Made by a program: the position numbers and the translations under genes
Notes under the pieces: generated by a model
Databases searched by the model: none
Told to the model about the DNA's origin: nothing
What the model saw: the letters and a program-made list of their open reading frames with translations, nothing else
Source: Trifolium pratense
Taxonomy: Eukaryota > Streptophyta > Magnoliopsida > Fabales > Fabaceae
NCBI RefSeq assembly: GCF_020283565.1
Contig: NC_060060.1
Span: 48,906,015 to 48,970,014 of the forward strand
Direction of reading: 5' to 3'
Length of the DNA stretch: 64,000 nt
In this document: one piece after another, positions 1 through 10,235 of the stretch
Numbering within the stretch: position 1 is the first letter of the stretch
How the letters are laid out: the number at the start of each line of letters is the position of its first letter

Positions 1-22
1 AATGCACGAGTCTTTTAACTAG
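1..22 (+). mobile_element. Helitron 3' terminus (cut by window edge)
   Basis: The window opens in the right half of a hairpin followed by a short spacer and CTAG, with host T next. The same end is complete at 27066-27096, where GACCCGTGC pairs with GCACGAGTC. A hairpin about 10 bp before CTRR, inserted in front of a T, is the known Helitron 3' signature. The body lies outside the window. Confidence 0.5.
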
Positions 23-37
23 TACTTTTAAAAAGTA

Positions 38-310
38 CTTCCTCTGGCCTCTTTTATAAGTAAATATGTTTATTTGCACACTTATTAAGAAGTTATTTTT
101 TTGTTTTGATTTTATGTAAAATTTCTATTACAATTCTTAAAATGACCTTAAATTTGTATTGGAACTCTACGATCATTTTAAAAAGTAGAAAAATTAATAA
201 GGATACTTTTGGAAGAATAACATTAAATAAACTTGATTTTGGTAACTTTTGCTTATATTTAAAGCCAAATTTTTTTGTTAACGTTTGCTTATAAATAAGA
301 CCGGAGGGAG
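38..310. mobile_element. Stowaway-like (Tc1/mariner) MITE
   Basis: Inverted ends (CTTCCTCTGGCCTC and GACCGGAGGGAG) are flanked by TA on both sides. The 273-bp interior is AT-rich and non-coding. A second copy of the same insertion lies at 27414-27687 in the duplicated segment, so it predates the duplication. Confidence 0.6.
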
Positions 311-751
311 TATATTACAAAAATTTCAAGAGTCTTTTACTTTATTTCGTTCCTTAACTATTGCTCCTGAGTACAATAGTTAGTATTTCCATAATTTTAT
401 TGAGAAAGGTAATTTGTTGAAGCAATACAGAAAACAATTCTTGTATTAAAAACATGCAGCAACTATAAAAATAACAGTAGCAGCGGTGCGCACTCGAACA
501 AACGAGAGAAAACTTAAACTTTTAATATTCTAACAAACAAGGGATAATTTAGGATTTTAACAAAAATAAAATAAAGGCAATTAATTTTGTCCATATAATA
601 AATTATTTTTTAACATCCTACAATTTGGGGAACCAGAAATTGCCCTATGAGGAATTTTGATTCCCTCCCCTCCAAAAAAATTGAATCAAATACACTTTAT
701 TTAAAAAAAAAATCCGGCCCTAGGAGACTACGACCAACTAATCCAGGGGAC
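311..751. other. Non-coding spacer of the duplicated RFL 3' flank
   Basis: No coding signal is seen. The stretch is nearly identical to 27688-29539 once the 1403-bp insertion there is removed. It therefore provides the unoccupied site for that insertion, with a single CTTTTAAT near 515-522. Confidence 0.7.
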
Positions 752-1045
752 TGTTAAGAAGTCTCACATCAGTTGTGAGATGACTTGAATATGTGTTTAT
801 AAACTAGAGGCAATCCTCACCTTACAAGATGGTTTTGTAAGATGAGTTAGGCCCAACTCCTAATTCTAAGATAGGATCCACTGGGCCATCTGTTATCAGA
901 TTTCCACTATCGGGCCACCTAGCGTTTATATTCATGCACCATCAGTTGTGAGATGACCTGAATATGTGTTTATAAATTAGAGGCAATCCTCACCTTACAA
1001 GCCGATTTTGTAAGGATGAGTTAGGCCCAACTCCTAATTCTAAGA
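752..1045 (+). mobile_element. Degraded TRIM retroelement
   Basis: Two copies of an LTR-like unit starting TGTTAAGAAG and ending in AATTCTAAGA flank a short interior. Relative to the complete copy at 29540-29896, this copy has lost most of the primer-binding site and the start of the 3' LTR. No protein is encoded, as expected of terminal-repeat retrotransposons in miniature. Confidence 0.6.
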
Positions 1046-1389
1046 GGCATTTCATTTAAAATATTATATCCACTCCCTTCAAAAATCTCCAACCAAACAG
1101 ACCCTTTAAATATATAGGCTGCTGCATAATTATGCAGAAAATATATTATGCTTCCTACATCTCAACACTTGTATTCAAGGTGTATTTAAGTTCTGACCTT
1201 TCGTAGTTACCATATTTGTATCAAAGAAAACAAATACTTTTAAGCATCATCCAATTGTATCATAATTAAGAAGAAAAACTGCAGTACAAACTTTTGTATT
1301 ATCAAAGTTGATAGTTTCATATTGTCTTTTCAGAACATCATACTCAGATCACGAAATCACATCAAGAATAACAAACTCGTAATATCAAC
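1046..1389. other. Non-coding duplicated flank
   Basis: This matches 29945-30540 apart from a 240-bp stretch near 30133-30370 that is absent here. I see no gene or regulatory element. Confidence 0.6.
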
Positions 1390-1700
1390 AACTTCAAGAA
1401 GTCAGTTGAATAAATGGAAGAACACAGAATCAAATATCAAACTCACAACTCAGATTTCAGACCACAGTACTTTCGTCACACTCAGGTTCAACAAGATGAA
1501 GGTCTTGACCGCAGGTTTGTTGCACACAGAAGTCTTGGCGGCACATCGTACTTGCACTTTGTCCCCAATCTCGTCGTAGTTAATGTGTGCAACCATGACA
1601 TGAATTTTATGCATGAGGGTGCAAAATCAGCATTCATCTCAGAATGACACGGCTGTATATGAAGCAGAAGGGCCCTGGAATACATGTTCTAGAATAGGAT
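1390..1700 (-). repeat. RFL-downstream repeat unit, copy 1 (short minus-strand ORF)
   Basis: One of five copies (others at 3190-3356, 9950-10235, 30540-30840, 57575-57860), each downstream of a minus-strand PPR gene. On the minus strand a frame of about 58 codons starting MHKIHVMVAH and ending LWSEI then stop stays open in every copy. I do not recognise the peptide. It could be a cryptic exon, a captured gene fragment, or chance in a recently duplicated sequence. Confidence 0.4.
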
Positions 1701-1810
1701 ACATCTAAGCTTGTACAATAAATACATGTTCCATAAATAATATAAACCAAAATTAAAGATAAATACTCATCCAAAAATGCAAAATCAGTAATTATATAGA
1801 TCCAAGCTTG

Positions 1811-2593
1811 GAGCGCAGCTATGCTCCAGTTTTAATAGCTCCTTTTATTCCTGTTAAGTGTATAGATGGCTGACATGTGGCAAAATTAATTTTAATGGCT
1901 GAGATTAAAAGCTTATATTAAGTCTTATAACAGAAGAAGTAAGAAACGCAGACAAAGGAACACTCGTGCGTCATCTTCTTCTTCTTGTAGTCGTTGTTCC
2001 ATCTTCTACTAACCGTCTCTTCCTCTTGCCGCCGCCGCCCACCACCCCACCACTTCGGCTGTCACATAGACAGCGTCCTTCCTCCATTCCACACATCACC
2101 TCGAAACCGCTGTCATGAACGGACCGAATCTCGCCATCGTCTCTAAATCGCATGACAAACCAATCCACTTTGCTCACTTCCTCAGCTCACTTTAACATCA
2201 CATGAAGGCTACAATAAATTAATAATCGATTATGAATATGTAACAAGTATAGTTAGTTTTAGTGGATTTCTAATTTTTGACAAAGAGTTAAAAAATCAAG
2301 GTCAAAATTGATTCCTCATAGAAAAGTACTCACTACTGCGTTTTACTGTTATCTAATGGAACGGAGACTGGCGGCAACGGTGAGAGGAAGGTGGTGAGGT
2401 GAAGATTGAACGGAACAACTAAAAGAAGAAGAAGAACCGCGGCGTTCCTCTTTTATGAAATCGTCGTTACCCTTTCTATGCTTAATTACAAGCTTTTAAT
2501 CTCGGCCATTAAAATTAATTTTGCCACATGTCAGCCATCTATACATTTAACAGGATTAAGAGGAGCTATTAAAACTAGAGCATAGCTGCGCTC
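1811..2593. mobile_element. Non-autonomous Mutator-like element (MULE) with long TIRs
   Basis: The ends are inverted repeats of about 108 bp (outer GAGCGCAGCTATGCTC) with only a handful of mismatches. They are flanked by a perfect 9-bp duplication, CCAAGCTTG (1802-1810 and 2594-2602), the size made by MULEs. The paralogous flank at about 57959 has a single CCAAGCTTG, and 30950 has the same site with one change. The interior is far more GC-rich than its surroundings (about 1960-2180 and 2330-2460) and has Arg- and Gly-rich ORFs in minus frames. This suggests captured host gene fragments (Pack-MULE), which I cannot identify. Confidence 0.8.
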
Positions 2594-2963
2594 CCAAGCT
2601 TGTACCTGTTGTGTACAATTCAAGTCTTTGGATATTAAATCCGTTTATCATTCGAAAATAGTTAAGTTTTGTAAGATTAAAATTATTATTATGCAGAAGT
2701 ACAAGTATTACAAAGAAAAAAGAAATTTAGCGACTCAAGGATCCAACAAATATTGAGATTCAGATTCAACAAACATTAAGAACGCTTTGTAACAGATGCC
2801 AAATTCCAGTCCACATAGATTGGATTTTAAGTTCAATGAGAAGAAACACCGAAGTAACTGCAATGTGTCCTAAAATTTGAGTGGCAGAAACATATTTTCT
2901 TAGCTTTTTAGTGCCATTCATAATGTATGCTGTCAGTTTCTCAAGTGAAATACTTGTAAGAAG

Positions 2964-3048
2964 AAATGAAATTAGGGTTTGGAAGTTGAAAAAGAGGGAG
3001 AGAAGAAGCATAGTACCTCTGAAGCTGTTTGGTTGAAAACGACAACAT
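2964..3048 (-). pseudogene. 5'-end relic of an RFL-PPR gene
   Basis: Read on the minus strand, this gives an initiator Met followed by a sequence like the N-terminus of the intact genes at 4239-5948 and 11288-13024 (MLSFSTKQLQRYYASS, then a Leu/Pro/Asn-rich stretch). Similarity to PPR coding sequence ends after about 28 codons. A sister relic is at 25421-25535. In both, the sequence upstream of this Met differs from the intact genes, which supports this Met as the ancestral start. Confidence 0.7.
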
Positions 3049-3189
3049 TGTGTAGAATGAATGAGTTAAGGATAACACTGAACCTATGTACAGAGAGAAA
3101 TGTTCCCTCTCTCTATTATTTAGGATTCATTCGTTTAATGTTTATGTTGGTGGAAGATTTGGGTTATAGAAAAGAGATCTTGGCGGCAC

Positions 3190-3356
3190 ACTGAAGTCTT
3201 GGCGGCACATCGTACTTGCACTTTGTCCCCAATCTCGTCGCAGTTCATGTGTGCAATCATGACATGAATTTTATGCATGAGGGTGCAAAATCAGCATTCA
3301 TCTCAGAATGACACGGCTGTATATGAAGGAGAAGGGCCCTGGAATACATGTTCTAG
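3190..3356 (-). repeat. RFL-downstream repeat unit, partial copy 2
   Basis: This is a truncated copy of the unit at 1390-1700 inside the local duplication. The minus frame is open through the MHKIH to CAAKTSVC part and then runs into unrelated sequence. Confidence 0.5.
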
Positions 3357-3499
3357 AAGTACAAGTATTACAAAGAAAAAAGAAATTTAGCGACTCGTGG
3401 ATCCAACAAATATTGAGATTCAGATTCAACAAACATTAAGAACGATTTGTAACAGATGCCAAATTCCAGTCCACATAGATTGGATTTTAAGTTCAGACA

Positions 3500-4238
3500 T
3501 TATCTGGATGTAAATTAAATTGACGCCGATAAACACCAGAATAATTAGTTTATAAAAACTACATACAATGCAAAGATTTTAATTCGCACAGTTAACCAAA
3601 ATACCATATAACTTTGGGTCAGTAAACTAATTGCTATAAAGGACAAGTGATCAATACAGTTACCATGCAAAAGGTCGAAAACACAAAGCAGGTGGCAAAA
3701 AATATTGATAACTTACTTGAGAAATCACAAAGTCAAAGTTTCACTTAAACCAGCACTGTCCCAATTCACTTTCTATAGTAGCGAGAAGTTTCTCCGTAAT
3801 TCCATTATTAATTCCTGATATAAAACCTACCAAAGTTGTTGTATTAAAATTTACCAGATCACTCCACCAAAATGATTCTTAGACTCAAGCTTCCTACAAG
3901 TATTAAAGATCTATTCAATAAGACATGTAAATAGACATACTAACCATCTCTAACGGGGACAGCAATATAAGTGTCATGCTTGTGCTTGTTGTGTGTACAA
4001 CTCCACAGTCTAAAGAAACACTTTAATTGACAATAATTGACTTTATTACTTGGCTGGAGCAAGTGTAGTACAATTTGTAAACTCCTAACCCAACAATATT
4101 TCCAAGACAACCGTAACAAATATATTCATTCACTTCCCCACAAATTTCAAACTCACCAATATCCCAATCTTTGAAGTATGAACACACTTAACAAAAGAAA
4201 TAACAATAACAAAATAACCATCTTACCTAGTTTCAATC
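3500..4238. other. 3' flank of RFL gene 1
   Basis: No gene is seen. The sequence is conserved in all four RFL units. Close to the stop codon the minus strand reads ACTAG then GTAAG (plus 4222-4226), a consensus 5' splice site kept in all copies, so a 3'-UTR intron is possible. Close to the gene this flank groups with the 58938-60587 gene (AACGGGGACAGC), while further out it groups with 27066-31200. Confidence 0.5.
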
Positions 4239-5948
4239 TTACAATAGACCTTTTGCGATAATTTCACGTAGAAGTTTCTCTGCCATATCATTTTCACCTT
4301 TATTAAACAGAGAACGGATAATTATTTCATAAGTTGCAGCGTCTGGAAGGCAACTATTGTCTTTCATTTTTGATAGCAAGGCCAACGCTTCATCAAACAA
4401 GCCCTTGATGCAAAACCCTTGGATCATAACAGTATATGTATAAACACTTAGATTGTAGCCTTTGACTGAAAGATCTACAAAAACATTTCTCGCGTCCTCT
4501 ACTCTTCCAACTTTACACAATCCGTGAATAAGAATAGTATATGTGTTCATATTTGGTTGAATGCCCTCGTCCTTAACTTTTGTTAATAATGCAATCGCCT
4601 TTTCAACATGATGGGTTTTGCATAAAGCATCAAATATAGAATTGTAGGTAACTATATTAGGTGGTTGACCTCTATCATGCATCTCATCAACAAGCTTCAA
4701 AGCATGAGAGATTCTCCCTGATTTGCCCAAACCATCAATAAGGGAACTGTAAGCTATCACATCAGGAATAATGTTTCTACAACGCATTTCTTTGAAGAGA
4801 ATTAAGGCTTCATCCACCATTTTAACCTTACAAAATCCATTAATCATAATACTATAGCTCCGAACTTCAGGAGTCACTCCACTTTGGGCCATGATATTGA
4901 ATATACTCTTGGCCTTTTTCATTTCTTTAACTAAGCAATATCCATCCATTAAAGAGTTATAAGTAACAACATTAGGTTTAACACCTTTTCTGATCATCAT
5001 AGCAAACACATTATTAGCTTCTTTCACTTTTCCTTCCTTACAAAATGCATCAACCAATATATTAAACGTATACGCATTCGGGTTGATGTTCTCCAAAACC
5101 ATTTTATTAAAAAGCCCAATTGCTTCTTTCAATTTACCGACAATGCAAAAGCCACTAATTAAAGCGGTGTAAGTGAAAACATCAGGAGAAATTCTCTTAG
5201 TAACCATTTCAGAATATAAATCAAAAGCATCGGCAACAAGTTTATCTTTACACATACTGTCAATAATTGCAGTGTACATTACCACATCAGGTCGAACCAG
5301 TTTCCCATCAACTCGTCTCAGCAACTGCAAGGCTGCACTTGTTTCTCCTACTTTACATAACCCATTGATTAAGGTCCCGTAACTAACTTGGTTCAACTGA
5401 AATCCCTGTGCTACCACGTTGTCATGAAAGTTCAATGCTCTATGGATCTGACCTTTGAGACAAAGACCCTTGATGAGTGTATTCAAAGTTATGGCATTTG
5501 GGTCATAACCCTTTTTGAGAATGTTGGCAAATACAGAAAAGGAAAGAGAGTTTAGACCCAATTGAGAAAAACAATTGATCAAGATGTTGAAAGTGACTAA
5601 ATTTGAAGCAATTCCATTTAGTTCCATCTGACGATGAAGTGAAACAACAGTGTAGTAATGATTGGACTTAACAAGAGAACCTAAAATCTTACCAAAATGG
5701 AAGATGGGTGGAGTTGGATTCTGAAGTAGTAATTGATTGAATGAAGAAACAAGATTATCATGATCTTCTTGTTGGTTGTGTAATTGAGAGTATAACATTG
5801 TTGAAGAACGAATGAAATTAGGGTTTGGAAGTTGAAAAAGAGGGATAGAAGAAGCATAGTACCTCTGAAACTTTTTGGTTGAAAACGACAACATTGCTAG
5901 AATGAAATTAATGTTGGTGCGCCGGGGATTAAGAAAGGGAAGAATCAA
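4239..5948 (-). CDS. Restorer-of-fertility-like P-class PPR protein 1
   Basis: The 569-residue protein is built almost entirely of 35-residue P-type PPR motifs: 13 full repeats from residue 82 to 536 and a last repeat of 33 residues. Proteins of this class bind single-stranded organellar RNA, one nucleotide per repeat; RFL members typically act in mitochondria, often on transcripts causing male sterility. The N-terminus is basic and Ser-rich, as for a mitochondrial presequence. Residue pairs 5/35 for repeats 1-13 read GN, NN, NN, GD, TD, TN, NN, NE, SD, SN, NN, TS, TD. Met19 (5894) is shared with the gene at 11288-13024 and with two relics, so it may be the true start. The protein ends in GLL, as in the gene at 58938-60587. 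No intron or DYW/E domain is present. Confidence 0.93.
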   Translation of the reverse strand: MILPFLNPRRTNINFILAMLSFSTKKFQRYYASSIPLFQLPNPNFIRSSTMLYSQLHNQQEDHDNLVSSFNQLLLQNPTPPIFHFGKILGSLVKSNHYYTVVSLHRQMELNGIASNLVTFNILINCFSQLGLNSLSFSVFANILKKGYDPNAITLNTLIKGLCLKGQIHRALNFHDNVVAQGFQLNQVSYGTLINGLCKVGETSAALQLLRRVDGKLVRPDVVMYTAIIDSMCKDKLVADAFDLYSEMVTKRISPDVFTYTALISGFCIVGKLKEAIGLFNKMVLENINPNAYTFNILVDAFCKEGKVKEANNVFAMMIRKGVKPNVVTYNSLMDGYCLVKEMKKAKSIFNIMAQSGVTPEVRSYSIMINGFCKVKMVDEALILFKEMRCRNIIPDVIAYSSLIDGLGKSGRISHALKLVDEMHDRGQPPNIVTYNSIFDALCKTHHVEKAIALLTKVKDEGIQPNMNTYTILIHGLCKVGRVEDARNVFVDLSVKGYNLSVYTYTVMIQGFCIKGLFDEALALLSKMKDNSCLPDAATYEIIIRSLFNKGENDMAEKLLREIIAKGLL

Positions 5949-6315
5949 GTGTGTGGTTGGATTAAGAGAGTTCGTTTCAAATCTATAATCTATTATAATA
6001 TCTATAATATGTTAAAAAAAATCAGACGTATTTACCATTCTCTTTCTTCAAAATAATGATTTCTTTGCAATTCTGCTCTCTGCTTCATTTGGCCATCAAT
6101 GTCATTATTGCATTTTCTCGTTAAAAACAACAATTGTCCTAATAATTCAATATCATTATCCTCAATTCAAATTCAAATCTGATGCATTAAAAGACATTTT
6201 ATTCAAGGAAACTACAATTCAAAGGAATTCAATAATCACTCTTTTAGCAATATTATTATGAAATTGTTTACTTTTATAATTTATACTTAGATCTATATTT
6301 TTACTCATATTTTCC
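5949..6315. other. Upstream region of RFL gene 1
   Basis: This AT-rich region should contain the promoter. Similarity to the gene at 11288-13024 stops within about 80 bp of the start. The first 45 bp or so include a GC-richer insert (GTTGGTGCGCCGGGG) that extends the ORF upstream relative to its paralog. I see no convincing TATA box. Confidence 0.4.
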
Positions 6316-6432
6316 TGTAAGCTTAACCGACCTCTTTTGAAAATTGCTGATTACCCTTTGGGATTGGAAGCTAGAATTCAAAATGTATTGTCGCTTATGG
6401 GTCCTGATTTTGATGACAAAGTTAACCGAATG
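6316..6432 (+). pseudogene. TIR-NBS-LRR fragment (TIR/NB-ARC linker)
   Basis: The plus strand reads KLNRPLLKIADYPLGLEARI and continues QNVLSLMGPDFDD. This resembles the segment just before the P-loop of legume TNL resistance proteins, where isoleucine/Asn-Arg and a V/P-GLE-R motif are conserved. No P-loop follows: the reading runs into an LTR at 6433. The same break occurs at 44270-44504, so both descend from one disrupted ancestor. Confidence 0.6.
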
Positions 6433-7357
6433 TGTGAAAACACCAGAAGAAAGGTTGAATTGTGTTTTAAGATAAACTAAAACTTTTTCAAGTTTAAGCT
6501 TGGTTCTTCAATGCAGCGGATAACACAACACAATATCAAGGTAAAGAGATCAAGGGAGAGAAGATGAACACAAACAATTTATATTTTTTTTTTGAAGAGG
6601 CACAAGCAATTTATATTGGTTCCTCTCACAAACCGAGAGTAGTCTAGTCCCCTTGCACTTCCAAGAAATTTCCACTATAATCACACAAGATTACAAATGT
6701 TCAACCACACAACAAGAGACTTCTACACAATGCTTAAGCTCTTAGCAAGAGACCTCTCAACAATGCTCAACACTAAGCAAGAGACTTCTAAATCTTAGAT
6801 GTAAATAAAGATTGTTGTGATAATACAAAGCAAAAATGAAACCTTAGAGCTAAAATACAATGAGTTGAAATAGACTTCAAAGTATTTTTGATGTGAATGA
6901 AATTCAGAGGTTCAAAACTTCAGTGCTTGTAATATCGAAGTGAATGTGCAAAGGATAGAGAACGTAATCGTTAATTATCTTCACAATGGAATGTTGTTTA
7001 CATAGTCAGGTAGTATGCTCCATGTGTAGATGACCGTTGTGCAAAGACATTGATGCCAGCTGATTTGGACTGAGCAGTGAAAGCAACATGTCATACCAAA
7101 GTGGTAATGAGTTTCCACTACTTTGTTTCTTGAGAAACTTTATGTACCAAACAGATAAACTTTCACAATTTTACTCCACGCTCCTCTAAACTTATAATGA
7201 GGTTCATAAGCTTGATTATCCTTTTATATTCTTTATGCCAAAACAGAGAAAGATCCTTTTAGCTTAATCCCAACGTTCTTTGAAACTTCTAGCATGGGAG
7301 TTACTAATCAACTCAATATGCACTGATCAGTTTCTGATGGCTTCTTGCCTCTGATGG
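6433..7357 (-). mobile_element. Truncated Copia/Sirevirus-type LTR
   Basis: This is homologous to the full LTR at 14647-15728 and to 44505-45460: it starts TGTGAAAACAC and contains the characteristic CTCTCACAAACCGAGAGTAG block. It lacks the far end with TTCCAACA. By comparison with 14647-15728 the element was oriented to the minus strand. It interrupts the TNL fragment. Confidence 0.65.
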
Positions 7358-7759
7358 TCACAGAGGTGTCTCGCACACATGTGCGAGGTGTGCGATGGTA
7401 TCGGGCCTCAAAATTTTGAGGGCCTCAACTCAAAATTTTGAGGTTCTATAATGTTACTAATATATTATTTATACTTATAAAATATCAAATGTATATTAAT
7501 AGATTAATTTTTAGGCCCTAAAATAATAGTTATATATTGTTAATGTTCATAAAATATCATATGTATCAATAGATTAGTTATCTATAATCGTAAATATAGT
7601 TCTAGTCCATTTTAATCTTTGCATACAATTTGATCTTAGATTAGGATGTTCCTTTTTGACGTTATATACAAACATAATTATTTTGTATTTCTTGTTCCAT
7701 TCAATTTAATGCAATTGATTTAATATTGATAATTTATATGTTTATAAGATTGATTTTTT
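7358..7759. other. AT-rich repeat remnant
   Basis: A short palindromic stretch (GGCCTCAAAATTTTGAGG, about 7410-7430) is followed by AT-rich sequence. It looks like the end of a decayed DNA transposon. No target duplication or ORF was found. Confidence 0.3.
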
Positions 7760-7843
7760 TTTACTACAATGGAGGATGTTCTGGTTGCATATCAAAATGC
7801 AAATCTACAAGTAAAACCACAACTATACGATTTTGATTTTTGA
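7760..7843 (+). pseudogene. TIR-NBS-LRR C-terminal fragment
   Basis: The last 27 codons and stop of the coding piece at 54421-54681 (TTMEDVLVAYQNANLQVK, then YDFDF and stop). The part upstream is missing. The family assignment rests on the longer copy. Confidence 0.5.
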
Positions 7844-8094
7844 CCACTTTGCCATGCTTCCGTCTTGGGATCAAACTTTGGATAATGTATGCAGCAACTA
7901 TCCAGTAGAATCATCTCAATCGCCCCCAAACACCAACAACAAAGGCTCGTAGATTTGTTGTAGCATTATTGAATTGTCATTGTCTATTTATGTGTGTTAC
8001 ACTTGTTGTTTGTATGTTACTGTTTACTTTGCATGCCTCCGCCGCAATCCTAAAACAGGAACAAATCTTTCAATTGCAGTCGATCACAAGATAA
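7844..8094. other. Spacer left of the second RFL unit
   Basis: The first part is shared with 54682-54800. No gene is seen. Confidence 0.4.
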
Positions 8095-8525
8095 AGAACC
8101 ACTATATCAATACTTGAACTTATCATAGTTGCACAAAATTGTAGTTTTACTTCAATTTTGGTTTCCTTTACTCATTATAGATTCCATGCCTCACTAGTGA
8201 ACTTACCTTCTGATAGAAACCGGTATCTATGATTAAGAAAATTAAGGGATAAATACAGAATTTATTACTTCAACTTCTTGAGAATCAGATGAAGTTGTAA
8301 TACAAATGCCAGACAAAAAGATACTCACAAATCTGACAGAAAGTGAATAGAAAGATAAAGGAAAACAATGATAACAATTGTCCACCAAGATGTTCAAGAG
8401 TTTGGTCTCTCCCTACCAATCCCTCACAATCACTATTTATTACAATTCATAAAACACACAATAAAAACTGCACACCTACCTGTCAATACATAATGAAAAA
8501 CTGCAAACATAACATAAGCACCACA

Positions 8526-8605
8526 AAAATGTAAGTACTTGTAAAAACAAAGCCGCTGAAATAAAATCAATCTCCAAGGACTTCAGATTTACTATCCCTT
8601 TCATG
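8526..8605 (+). repeat. Direct repeat, first copy
   Basis: About 75-80 bp starting AAATGTAAGTACTTG recurs at 9096-9170. The pair is also present at 56173 and 56740, where the second member has lost about 20 bp. Confidence 0.7.
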
Positions 8606-8822
8606 CCATTCTAAATGAATACTTATGTAGTGACCAACTGCACTAATCTCTATTAACTATTTAAATATCTTCAAGACATCAATTTCAGCTATGTTACAAA
8701 CTTAAAATATGCAAAGAATCAATTATGCAGCAGAAACATAAAGCATATTTGAATTGTTATCATTGATCTCCACCGCCCACTACCAAACACAGGTGTGACC
8801 TTTCTGTTCCCTAGCTCACATA

Positions 8823-8943
8823 AAGGGCTGGTAATGAGTCGATTTGAACTCGCTTCAGCTCGACACGATCAGATTTGATTCGACTCAAAATTCAGCTCGA
8901 GTCCGAATTATGTTCAAGTTGGATCAGTTCATTGCCAGCCCTA
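8823..8943. mobile_element. 121-bp hAT-type MITE
   Basis: The ends AAGGGCTGGTAATG and CATTGCCAGCCCTA are inverted. They are flanked by a perfect 8-bp duplication CTCACATA (8815-8822 and 8944-8951), as made by hAT transposases. The interior is a string of related CTCGA/TTCGA motifs. The same insertion is at 56468-56588. Confidence 0.8.
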
Positions 8944-9095
8944 CTCACATATATCTTCTCCAAAAATTGAGCCACCGTTTGTAGAAGAACAATTGACATT
9001 TTGGTGCTTACTTTTATCTACAACAAACTCAATTTAATAAACAACCCCAGCTGCAGCCATGCGCACCACACTTGTTACCTTGATGCCCAATAAAA

Positions 9096-9170
9096 ATGTA
9101 AGTACTTGTAAAAACAAGCCGCTGAAATGAAATTAATCTCCAAGGACTTCAGATTTACTATCCCTTTTAA
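9096..9170 (+). repeat. Direct repeat, second copy
   Basis: This is the partner of 8526-8605, about 570 bp away in the same orientation. Confidence 0.7.
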
Positions 9171-9949
9171 ATTACTTCAAGTATTACCCATAACATAAGC
9201 AAAGCCATAACAAGTTACTTTTTAAATTTTCAATATGTTTTTAAACTGTGAATCAAAATGATGTGCATCTCAACATGTACTCCATCTAAGAAGTCAAATA
9301 TGCTGCCGAAAAAGAATTGTAAACCTAGCATAATCAATTTTACAATCAAGTCTTCTGGAACTGTAAATCCACCATTATATTGACGAAAGTATTATAATTA
9401 TAGAGTATAGCAATGACATTAAAAAGAACAACAGCACCCTCGCGAAAGGCAATGAGAATCAAACTCCAAAAACTAAATGAAATTTATATTCACAACGTTG
9501 TTGTTGTCTAACTAACTCTTTCCCCTAATTAGTAACTATTACGGAACTTCCTTTTAGTCCCATAACACAACAATATTTGTAAAATTTGTAAAATCCCAAC
9601 ACAACAATATTTCCAAGACAACACTAACTATAATATTCTAATTCTACATCTTCTCCACAAGTTGAAACTCATTGATCTCTCGGTTTTTGAAGTATAAACA
9701 GACTTAAAAAAATAAACAATAGCAGAAATTTGTTTCTCATTAGGCAAGGCAACTACAAAAACGAAATGATGCCATAAAATTTATATTCAAAATTTAAATA
9801 TAAATTTAAACAGCTTCATGTGACCTTTCAAAATATAAATTTCCAAGGCAGCTACTTATCTTTAAGACATGTAAATAGAAAAACTATGCATCACTATTGG
9901 GGACTTTGTTAAGACATGTGTAAATCAAAATAACAATGTGTAACAAAAG

Positions 9950-10235
9950 AAAGAACACAGAATCAAATATCAAACTCACAACTCAGATTTCAGACCACAG
10001 TACTTTCGTCGCACTCAGGTTCAACAAGATGAAGGTCTTGACCGCAGGTTTGTTGCACACTGAAGTCTTGGCGGCACATCGTACTTGCACTTTGTCCCCA
10101 ATCTCGTCGCAGTTCATGTGTGCAACCATGACATGAATTTTATGCATGAGGGTGCAAAATCAGCATTCATCTCAGAATGACACGGCTGTATATGAAGGAG
10201 AAGGGCCCTAGAATACATGTTCTAGAATAGCATAC
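9950..10235 (-). repeat. RFL-downstream repeat unit, copy 3
   Basis: This is a full copy of the unit described at 1390-1700, with the minus-strand frame intact. It is almost identical to 57575-57860. Confidence 0.5.

Larger units (their letters stand above)
2690..3500. repeat. Local direct duplication within the RFL 3' flank
   Basis: About 140 bp beginning GCAGAAGTACAAG or its remnant occurs at 2694-2835 and again at 3357-3495. Between the copies lie a PPR 5' relic and a partial repeat unit. The other three RFL flanks hold one copy (31057, 10420, 58053), so this duplication is private to this unit. Confidence 0.65.

Noticed and set aside
106..294. 62-residue ORF, with a twin at 27482-27670, as a conserved peptide
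   Set aside because: Both lie inside copies of the same Stowaway-like MITE, so conservation is by duplication.
5173..5382. Plus-strand ORF inside RFL gene 1 (similar case at 59590-59871)
   Set aside because: It is antisense to PPR repeats and not independently conserved.
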